DNA from: a virus
Strand: one strand, 5' to 3'
DNA: 20,629 nucleotides
IMG/VR virus record: IMGVR_UViG_3300017990_000353
Coordinates: 1-20,629 of that record
A program made the position numbers and the translations under genes. Positions 15,933 through 20,629 of this stretch are shown here, one piece after another. Positions within the stretch are counted from its first letter, which is position 1. The number at the start of each line of letters is the position of its first letter. The notes under the pieces are model-generated. The model had not been told where the DNA came from and did not search any database. It worked only from the letters and a program-made list of their open reading frames with translations.

Positions 15933-16309
15933 GACTCGATATAGTTTATGGCTGCCTCCATTCGCTGTATGTCGTCCTCAAACATACCAATCGCCCAGTT
16001 GCACTTCTGGCAGAGTAGCCCCCGCACGACACCCGTGGTGTGACAATGGTCTACCGCCAACCTCTTGTTCTTTTCCTCACGCCTACAAATTGCGCACACG
16101 CCTCCCTGTCGTTTCAACATCTTTTCATAGTCCCGTATCGAGATGCCGAAGACCTTGCGAAGTCGCTTATCAGTCTCTTTGTCTTTGTTGGCCTCTCGTT
16201 CAGCAGCTAGTCTCTCCTTGTGCCTTTCTTTGTACGCCTTTGTGTACGCCCGCTTCTTGTCCCTGTTTTTGAGATAATAGGCACGGTGGTACTCCTTATT
16301 GTACGTCAT
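15899..16309 (-). CDS. Recombination endonuclease VII-like (His-Me/HNH) nuclease
   Basis: A 136-residue protein. Residues 1-50 are a very basic Lys/Arg/Tyr helix. The nuclease core has zinc ligands Cys72/Cys75 (CAIC) and Cys100/Cys103 (CQKC), a DHCH catalytic block (87-90), the HTTGVVRGLLC segment, and Asn104 directly after the last zinc Cys, as in T4 gp49. Endonuclease VII resolves Holliday junctions and other branched DNA; in phages this frees DNA for packaging. It lies between the two terminase genes and overlaps both (14 and 34 bases). A homing-type HNH insertion is less likely because the overlaps show integration into the operon. Confidence 0.88.
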   Translation of the reverse strand: MTYNKEYHRAYYLKNRDKKRAYTKAYKERHKERLAAEREANKDKETDKRLRKVFGISIRDYEKMLKRQGGVCAICRREEKNKRLAVDHCHTTGVVRGLLCQKCNWAIGMFEDDIQRMEAAINYIESCFKKRQQPGE

Positions 16310-16694
16310 CTTCCCTTGTTAGTGGGATAATTGGTGTAGGCAGTTCTTTGCCGTCCGTCGTTACGTCTGACTTCTCTCTCATGCCGTGGTTACTGCTAAG
16401 CACGAGCTTTGCAATGGTTGGGTTATAGTCCCCAGAAAGCCCTTTATCTAACAGCCGTTTGCGCTGTTCCTCTCGTATCTGTGTCAAAGAGTTGGAAAAC
16501 TCTGGGTGAGCTTGCTCCCATTCATAAAGTGTGGTCTTATTTACCCCTATATGAGCAGCAAATCCCTCTACGGTTGGTAGGTTGACTGTCTGACGCTTGG
16601 TCTCCTCGTCAAAGGTGTCTTGTCGCTCCTCTAAGTAGTCCCAAACTATGTCGTTGAACTTTGGGTCGTATTTTGATGGTCTTCCTCCTGGCAT
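16296..16694 (-). CDS. terS: Terminase small subunit
   Basis: A 132-residue protein. The start MPGGRPSKYDP is typical of small terminases. A helix-turn-helix lies at about 41-64 (TVEGFAAHIGVNKTTLYEWE), followed by an oligomerising helical region (SLTQIREEQRKRLLDKGL) and a C-terminal tail rich in Pro/Thr (LPTPIIPLTRED) that may contact the large subunit. It recognises phage DNA for packaging. An extended -10 promoter candidate lies directly before it, and the ATG falls where transcription should start. Confidence 0.88.
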   Translation of the reverse strand: MPGGRPSKYDPKFNDIVWDYLEERQDTFDEETKRQTVNLPTVEGFAAHIGVNKTTLYEWEQAHPEFSNSLTQIREEQRKRLLDKGLSGDYNPTIAKLVLSSNHGMREKSDVTTDGKELPTPIIPLTREDDVQ

Positions 16695-16700
16695 AGATAT

Positions 16701-16709
16701 ATTTTAGCA
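16701..16709 (-). promoter_or_regulatory. Extended -10 promoter giving a possible leaderless terS transcript
   Basis: On the minus strand TGCTAAAAT is followed by 6 bases (ATATCT) and the terS ATG. Transcription normally starts about 7 bases after the -10 box, so the first base of the mRNA would be the A of ATG. The box overlaps the end of the GT2 gene. The same word pattern and spacing occurs before the dehydratase gene. Confidence 0.55.
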
Positions 16710-17318
16710 TGGATTATAGTTTTCGCGGTGTCTGCGGTAGTACAGTAGTGGCTTTTGTAGGTGCTTGATCGTTGCTCCCTTGTTCATCAGAGCGTTGTAC
16801 AGGTGCATGTCCTCTAATGAGCGTCCTGGGGGTGACTGGTAGCCACCTGCCCGTTTTGCCATACCTGTCTTGTAGAGCATTGAGCCGTGGTGTCCACCGT
16901 CCCTGTGCCAATACAGCCCTTCTGGGTCGCGTTGTGTCTCGCCTGGGTGTCTGCCTTCTATCTCATTGCGCCTATCACCTACTACCATGATGTCGTACAT
17001 TACGATGTCTGTCGTCCACTCGCTCAACTGTTCCAGTGCGTCAGCGCGTAGCCAGTTGTCGGCACCCAAGAACATCACGTAGTCCGTGTCCACCTCGTTC
17101 ATTAGCATGTCTTGGAAGTTTGCCACGGTTCCCATGTTCTTTGTGCGCAGCACGTAGTTCACTTCGGGATACAACTCTGGTAGGTGTGTGCAATCTCCCA
17201 CGCCGTCGTCAACAAACCATACCTTGTCGAACTGCTTGGTCTGTTCTAGCACCGTTTCTATCGCATGTGCCGCTAGGTGGCCGTATTTGTATGATGCTAT
17301 AACGCAGCCGTAGGTCAT
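16704..17318 (-). CDS. GT2-family glycosyltransferase (GT-A fold)
   Basis: A 204-residue protein when started at the ATG that overlaps the preceding TGA (ATGA); a longer upstream extension is a shadow of the dioxygenase gene. It opens MTYGCVIASYKYG as GT2 enzymes do. The nucleotide-binding VWFVDDGVGD has Asp37/Asp38. A GADN at 85-88 (FLGADNW) stands where the metal-binding DxD is normally found, with Ala in place of the first Asp. The catalytic-base region is SLEDMHLYNALM (Glu169/Asp170). The C-terminus is LLYYRRHREN. It is shorter than typical GT2 enzymes (about 250-300) but complete in core motifs. It likely adds one sugar from an activated donor. It is the last gene of the sugar module, 9 bases before terS. 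Confidence 0.82.
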   Translation of the reverse strand: MTYGCVIASYKYGHLAAHAIETVLEQTKQFDKVWFVDDGVGDCTHLPELYPEVNYVLRTKNMGTVANFQDMLMNEVDTDYVMFLGADNWLRADALEQLSEWTTDIVMYDIMVVGDRRNEIEGRHPGETQRDPEGLYWHRDGGHHGSMLYKTGMAKRAGGYQSPPGRSLEDMHLYNALMNKGATIKHLQKPLLYYRRHRENYNPC

Positions 17319-18049
17319 GGTATGAGTGTTGGGTCTATGTCTTGTGGCTCTCCGTCTTTCAGATACCACGGATAGTCCAGGCAGCCTTCGGCTCGGGCAA
17401 GCCCATTCATGTAGGTGCAACGGTCTTGATCGCTGTGGTTCTGCTCCGAACCGTGTACGGTTGTGACGTACCAGAGCAGCACACTACCCTTCTTGGCTTC
17501 GTATTTCGTCCCGTAACGGCCCCTGCGGTCAAACGTGCGTAAGTTGCCCAGTGACCCTGTAAACTCGTCGTCTGGCTCCTGGTGTGAGCCCTCAATGAAC
17601 TCCACTGTGCCGTTCTCCACTGTGAGGTCGTCTACTGCAATGATGGTCTGTAGGTAGTGCTCGCGAATGTTGGGGAACCTGTCGGCTGGTGTGCGAAAGA
17701 TAACGTCCCTGTGCCAGTTGAACTGATCCTCGGTGTGGGCTTCACGGAAATAGACCTGATTGTTTACCTGCTTTACGTTGTCGCCCAAGAACGCTCGCAC
17801 TATCTTCACCATGCGAGGGTCTTTGCGTATATCGTTCAGGTAGCTATTGACTATGGCTGGAAAGAACACAAGTGCCTTGTGACCATACTTGTATTCAATG
17901 GGAACATGCGGGTAACCAGCCTTTGATACTTCTTCGGCGGTGATGGTCTTTGCCTCTGTCTTGAGGCGGGCCATCTCCTCGTCAGTAAACACGCCAGAGA
18001 TTGAGGTGATGCCCTTCTCCTGTAGTTCTGTGATTTGTTTGTTATACAT
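17315..18049 (-). CDS. PhyH-type Fe(II)/2-oxoglutarate dioxygenase
   Basis: A 244-residue protein. The start at 18049 is chosen because it overlaps the preceding stop by only 8 bases and begins MYNKQITELQEKG, typical of the family; a longer start is an artefact of overlap. The metal-binding triad is visible: His113 and Asp115 in NWHRDV, and His199 in TTVHGSE. The 2-oxoglutarate-binding Arg is likely Arg210 (SDQDRCTYM). The motif ENGTVEFIEGSHQ (145-157) is the usual PhyH loop. Such enzymes hydroxylate small molecules or sugars. Within a sugar module it could modify a nucleotide sugar or glycan; the substrate is unknown. Confidence 0.85.
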   Translation of the reverse strand: MYNKQITELQEKGITSISGVFTDEEMARLKTEAKTITAEEVSKAGYPHVPIEYKYGHKALVFFPAIVNSYLNDIRKDPRMVKIVRAFLGDNVKQVNNQVYFREAHTEDQFNWHRDVIFRTPADRFPNIREHYLQTIIAVDDLTVENGTVEFIEGSHQEPDDEFTGSLGNLRTFDRRGRYGTKYEAKKGSVLLWYVTTVHGSEQNHSDQDRCTYMNGLARAEGCLDYPWYLKDGEPQDIDPTLIP

Positions 18050-18566
18050 ATGCCCGTGGTATGGATAAGATTGTTCCGTCTGTTGCGTCAACACTAAATG
18101 CACTCCCGTATTTCTGTTCTACTAAGCGCAGCACACGATCATTGTACCGACCATATGGATAGGCGAAGTAATCAGTGGGGAAGCCCTCAAACGGCGTTAT
18201 TTCTCGCTGTATTTCCTCATCTGATAGTGTTGTTAGGTCGCGGTGACTCCATGTGTGCCAGCCCACTTTACATCCCATCTTCTCTAGTTCGACTATCTCT
18301 TTGAGCGTGCAGTATTCCTCTCGTGGCATACCCTTGTCGAAGCTGTTGTCTTTGCCGATGTAGTCACCCATGACAAACAAGATCACGTCGCGGCCCTCTA
18401 GTAGATCGCGGTTCTCATAGACGTTCTTGTACACGCCGTCGAACGTCAGTGTGCCTGTTGCGTTTGCTACCTCGTCACGGGTGTTATAGTTAGCGGCTAT
18501 GTGCGGCTGCTTGCTCGGTGACTCACCGATGTTGTGCATCAGCATTACGGTTTCTGGTATAGACAT
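18042..18566 (-). CDS. NodB-like polysaccharide deacetylase with degenerate metal site
   Basis: A 174-residue protein if started at ATG 18566, which leaves MSIPETVMLMHNIGE, the usual N-terminus of this family. A start at 18650 would add 28 residues read through the methyltransferase gene. Motif 1, normally TFDDG, reads TFDGV (41-45), losing the second Asp that binds metal. Motif 2 HTWSH (104-108) and motif 3 AYPYG (135-139) are kept, as is the FVMGDYIG strand. It may act weakly, use another metal ligand, or be a binding protein. It overlaps the methyltransferase by 22 bases and the dioxygenase by 8. It would remove acetyl groups from a glycan if active. Confidence 0.8.
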   Translation of the reverse strand: MSIPETVMLMHNIGESPSKQPHIAANYNTRDEVANATGTLTFDGVYKNVYENRDLLEGRDVILFVMGDYIGKDNSFDKGMPREEYCTLKEIVELEKMGCKVGWHTWSHRDLTTLSDEEIQREITPFEGFPTDYFAYPYGRYNDRVLRLVEQKYGSAFSVDATDGTILSIPRAYV

Positions 18567-19027
18567 AAGTGCTCGACGTAATCCCTGTATGGGAAGTGCT
18601 GCTCGTGCAACAATTTCCATCCTATGAACTTGTCCAAACCTTTCTCCCATGACTCTATGTTACACAAAAGAACGTGGTGGCTACTAGCGTGCTTCGCCAT
18701 GCGGACGATTGCTTTGTAGTCATACTGTTCGTATAGCATACCCGTTACTACAACAAGGTCATACCGACCTTCGGGAAACTCAACACGTGTCACGTTGTCG
18801 GGAAAACGCTCGGCTGCTACATCACTGATTTCGATGCCGTGTATCTCATCTGCTGGCAGGTCTGTTGTGAGCCAGCCTTCACCTGCGCCGATGTCTAGTG
18901 CGCGTTTGTAGTGTTCGGGTAAAACCTCCAAGATGATGTCTTTGCGCTTCTGGTCGTCAGGGTTTGTCTCGTAGCCCCACGGATCACGCTGACAATACCA
19001 CTGTTCTAGCTCGCCCTTAGTTTGCAT
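18545..19027 (-). CDS. SAM-dependent methyltransferase (class I, NodS-like)
   Basis: A 160-residue protein. The N-terminal YCQRDPWGYETNPDDQKRKD (11-30) is the signature of NodS-type methyltransferases. Motif I is ALDIGAGEGWLT (43-54). The acidic SAM-ribose residue is in HGIEIS (63-68). A later strand, RYDLVVVTGMLYEQYDY, ends the core. At 160 residues it is short (family usually 180-210), with little beyond the core. It overlaps the dehydratase by 11 bases. NodS methylates an amino sugar in Nod factors; by analogy it could N- or O-methylate a sugar here, but the substrate is not shown. Confidence 0.82.
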   Translation of the reverse strand: MQTKGELEQWYCQRDPWGYETNPDDQKRKDIILEVLPEHYKRALDIGAGEGWLTTDLPADEIHGIEISDVAAERFPDNVTRVEFPEGRYDLVVVTGMLYEQYDYKAIVRMAKHASSHHVLLCNIESWEKGLDKFIGWKLLHEQHFPYRDYVEHLCLYQKP

Positions 19028-19997
19028 ACCATCGTGGGTTATCTAGCGTCCACTTGACTGTCTTTTCAAGCGACTCATCGAATGTTCGCGGCACCTCCCA
19101 TCCTATCTCTTGCATAGAAACGGGGCTGAGCGCGTAACGTAGATCGTGCCCTGGTCGGCTACTGTGGAAGTCAACCATCTCATACTTGAGTGGCTTGCCG
19201 ATGATTGCTGCTATCTTTTGCGCTAGTTGTAGGTTATCCACCTCTTGTTCACCTGTGATGTGGTATTCACCGTCGTACACTTCATTGTTGATGAGGTGCA
19301 TGTAACCGTCTGCTACGTTCCTCGCATGTATGTAGAATCGTGAACCTGCTTTGGTCTTATCTGCATTGGCGTGGATCGTGACGGTTTCACCCTCCATGAC
19401 CTTGCGTATGACAATCGGTATAAACTTCTCCGAGTCCTGGCGTTCTCCAAAGATATTCATAGACCGTGTGATCGCAATCGGTAAGTTGTACGTGTTAGCG
19501 TACGCTATACAGAACATCTCGGCGGCACTCTTGCTTGCACTGTATGGGTTACTTGGGCGGTGTACGTCACCTACATTTGACCAGCCAACGTCTATCGAGC
19601 CGAATACCTCGTCAGTTGAGAAGTAGTAAAAGCATTTGAGGTTCTTGAGCGTGCGTGCAAAGTTGAGCATATGCACCGTCCCGACCACGTTGCTCTGTGC
19701 AAAGCGTACTGGATCGGTGATGCTGTTATCTACGTGACTCTCGGCTCCTAAGTGGAAAATGTAGTCAACCTCGCCTATCTCGGCAGCAAGGTTTTCTTCT
19801 ACTGGCAGCGTGAAGTCTGCTGTGAGCACGGTAATGCGCTCATCGTTGTATACGTTGATGTCACGCAAGCGGTCGAGCGAGCCAGCGTATGATAGACGGT
19901 CAATGATGACGATGTGCCAGTCTGTGTTCTTGATAAAATGCTCGACAAAATGATGGCCTACAAACCCTAGACCACCAGTGATAGCGACACGTTTCAT
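19017..19997 (-). CDS. rmlB: dTDP-glucose 4,6-dehydratase
   Basis: A 326-residue extended short-chain dehydrogenase with RmlB signatures: NAD-binding TGGLGFVG (7-14), DRLSYAGSLDRL (33-44) for the NAD adenine side, FHLGAESHVDNSI (81-93), the dehydratase-specific STDEVFG (127-133) with the Asp129/Glu130 pair, and YSASK (152-156) with catalytic Tyr and Lys. Length is slightly below the usual 340-360. It converts dTDP-glucose to dTDP-4-keto-6-deoxyglucose, the entry to rhamnose and other deoxysugars. RmlA, RmlC and RmlD are not in the window, so precursors may come from the host or from genes outside. A promoter candidate and upstream hairpin mark it as first gene of a new unit. Confidence 0.9.
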   Translation of the reverse strand: MKRVAITGGLGFVGHHFVEHFIKNTDWHIVIIDRLSYAGSLDRLRDINVYNDERITVLTADFTLPVEENLAAEIGEVDYIFHLGAESHVDNSITDPVRFAQSNVVGTVHMLNFARTLKNLKCFYYFSTDEVFGSIDVGWSNVGDVHRPSNPYSASKSAAEMFCIAYANTYNLPIAITRSMNIFGERQDSEKFIPIVIRKVMEGETVTIHANADKTKAGSRFYIHARNVADGYMHLINNEVYDGEYHITGEQEVDNLQLAQKIAAIIGKPLKYEMVDFHSSRPGHDLRYALSPVSMQEIGWEVPRTFDESLEKTVKWTLDNPRWYAN

Positions 19998-20003
19998 TTC
20001 TCT

Positions 20004-20012
20004 ATTGTAGCA
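20004..20012 (-). promoter_or_regulatory. rmlB: Extended -10 promoter giving a possible leaderless rmlB transcript
   Basis: On the minus strand TGCTACAAT is followed by 6 bases (AGAGAA) and the ATG. Together with the terS promoter (TGCTAAAAT, 6 bases, ATG) this gives the same TGCTANAAT-N6-ATG layout at two unrelated gene starts. No -35 box is evident, as expected for an extended -10 promoter. The region is AT-rich compared with its surroundings. Confidence 0.55.
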
Positions 20013-20044
20013 TATATAGCACCGTTTGGGTGTGGAAAACTATG

Positions 20045-20063
20045 CCCCCTCATTGCGAGGGGG
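20045..20063 (-). terminator. Terminator-like hairpin after the phosphoesterase gene
   Basis: A perfect 7-bp stem (CCCCCTC and GAGGGGG) with a 5-base loop begins 7 bases after the phosphoesterase stop. On the minus strand it is followed by CATAGTTTTCC, a short T-run. It separates the upstream unit from the promoter of the sugar module. The U-tract is weak, so termination may be partial. Confidence 0.6.
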
Positions 20064-20070
20064 ACTTTGA

Positions 20071-20629
20071 TTAGCAGGAAAAGATAATGGGTATGTTGAC
20101 CGTCATGCCGCGATCCTTGTCGATAAGGAACAAGGCTTGGCATGGTCGCTCGAACTCTGCACCTATCTTGGTGGCGAAGCTGTTGTACCCGACCACGGAG
20201 CCGTTCAGTACCCAACCAGCGGGGTTCACACGATACATGTGCAGGTGCCCGATGACATCTATGACGGGGCTGCCCTTGGCAACGTTGGCTTTGTTCCATT
20301 GCATTGCTCTTCTATTGAGGTAGGTGTAGGGGCCGTTGACGCCACCAAAGCTGATGGTGTCACCGTGATGGAAGCGCAGGGTGCGTTCGCCTGGGTGCCC
20401 TTTGTACAGGGTGATGTACGTGTGGAGGGCGAGGTCGTTCACCCAGTTGAACTGTGGCAGCCTTGCAGCCAGGTTGTGGAACATGTACCACTCCAGACTG
20501 TTCCCTTGACGAGAACTGGCGTGCAGCCTGTGGGTCACTCGGCCATGGTTTCCATCTTTGCAGACAATGGTTATCTTGTCGAAGTGTGGCTCAAGGTGGA
20601 GTAAGCCGCTCTCTATCCAGCTCTGTGCA
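20071..20629 (-). CDS. Metallophosphoesterase (calcineurin-like), 5' end outside window
   Basis: The open frame continues to the right edge. About 185 residues are visible. A DGNHGR block near 20545-20562 is the GNH[D/E/G] metal- and phosphate-binding motif of calcineurin-like phosphoesterases. It is followed by RFHHGDT-type residues (HHGD, near 20365-20376) and the terminal GHLHMYR (GHxH) near 20243-20263. The order GNH ... H ... GHxH is that of the family; the first motif (DxH) must lie outside the window. The C-terminus ends in NGSVVGYNSFA, common in phage versions. It could act on nucleic acid ends, nucleotides or proteins. It is probably upstream of the late region, in a different transcription unit. 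Confidence 0.78.
   Translation of the reverse strand, partial: AQSWIESGLLHLEPHFDKITIVCKDGNHGRVTHRLHASSRQGNSLEWYMFHNLAARLPQFNWVNDLALHTYITLYKGHPGERTLRFHHGDTISFGGVNGPYTYLNRRAMQWNKANVAKGSPVIDVIGHLHMYRVNPAGWVLNGSVVGYNSFATKIGAEFERPCQALFLIDKDRGMTVNIPIIFSC

Noticed and set aside
17319-17420. Longer N-terminus of the GT2 gene
   Set aside because: The extra 34 residues are Arg/His-rich and lie within the dioxygenase gene; the ATGA start gives a canonical GT2 N-terminus.
18567-18650. Longer N-terminus of the deacetylase-like gene
   Set aside because: The extra 28 residues read through the methyltransferase C-terminus in another frame; the start at 18566 fits the family.
20137-20604. Plus-strand open frame opposite the phosphoesterase
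   Set aside because: The minus-strand frame carries GNH and GHxH motifs and stays open to the window edge; the plus frame shows none.
1-20629. Alternative genetic code
   Set aside because: TAA, TAG and TGA all end genes at expected positions (for example TGA in ATGA overlaps), and no gene needs read-through.
1-20629. tRNA genes, CRISPR arrays, insertion sequences, integrase or att sites
   Set aside because: I looked for them in the gaps and saw no cloverleaf, no regularly spaced repeats, no transposase and no integrase. The gaps are too short for most of these.

Overview
The window is a stretch of a double-stranded DNA tailed phage (Caudoviricetes), or a prophage of one. Every supported gene is on the minus strand, so transcription runs from the right end of the window to the left. 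Coding density is very high: most neighbours overlap by a few bases or are separated by 1 to 25 bases, and no gap exceeds about 115 bases. The gene set (terminase, portal, scaffold, capsid, adaptor, a beta-rich nozzle-like protein, two large helical internal-virion-like proteins, fibre, and no tape measure or tail tube) points to a short-tailed, podovirus-like virion. The host cannot be named. All three stop codons are used as stops, so the code is standard. Almost no start codon has a Shine-Dalgarno sequence, which suggests a host that relies little on SD-led initiation.

Layout in the direction of transcription. (1) 20629-20071: 3' part of a metallophosphoesterase gene, followed by a hairpin that probably ends its transcript. 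(2) 19997-16704: a tightly overlapping five-gene carbohydrate module: dTDP-glucose 4,6-dehydratase, SAM methyltransferase, NodB-like deacetylase with a degenerate metal site, PhyH-type dioxygenase and GT2 glycosyltransferase. A candidate extended -10 promoter sits just before the dehydratase. (3) 16694-12662: packaging genes: small terminase (with its own look-alike promoter), endonuclease VII, large terminase, portal and a small hypothetical protein. (4) 12660-10898: capsid assembly: a histone-H1-like basic peptide, scaffold and major capsid protein, with a promoter and paired direct repeats before the scaffold. (5) 10879-9031: a UNCG-capped hairpin and promoter, a small protein, a GT4-like glycosyltransferase and a coiled-coil protein. 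(6) 9020-8975: a structured but protein-free gap. (7) 8918-1: tail module: head-tail adaptor, small coiled-coil protein, nozzle-like protein, two large helical proteins, tail fibre, and the start of another small phage gene running off the left end.

Working picture: packaging and head genes build a procapsid around the scaffold, endonuclease VII clears DNA branches before packaging, and the adaptor, nozzle and fibre complete a short tail. The six sugar-related genes are interleaved with the late genes, which suggests that glycan made or altered late in infection decorates the virion or changes the host surface. The function and target of that module are inference. The most notable observations are the glycan module, the missing Shine-Dalgarno sites with two matching leaderless-type promoters, the paired 16-bp repeats at the scaffold promoter, and two stable minus-strand RNA structures in the few non-coding gaps.
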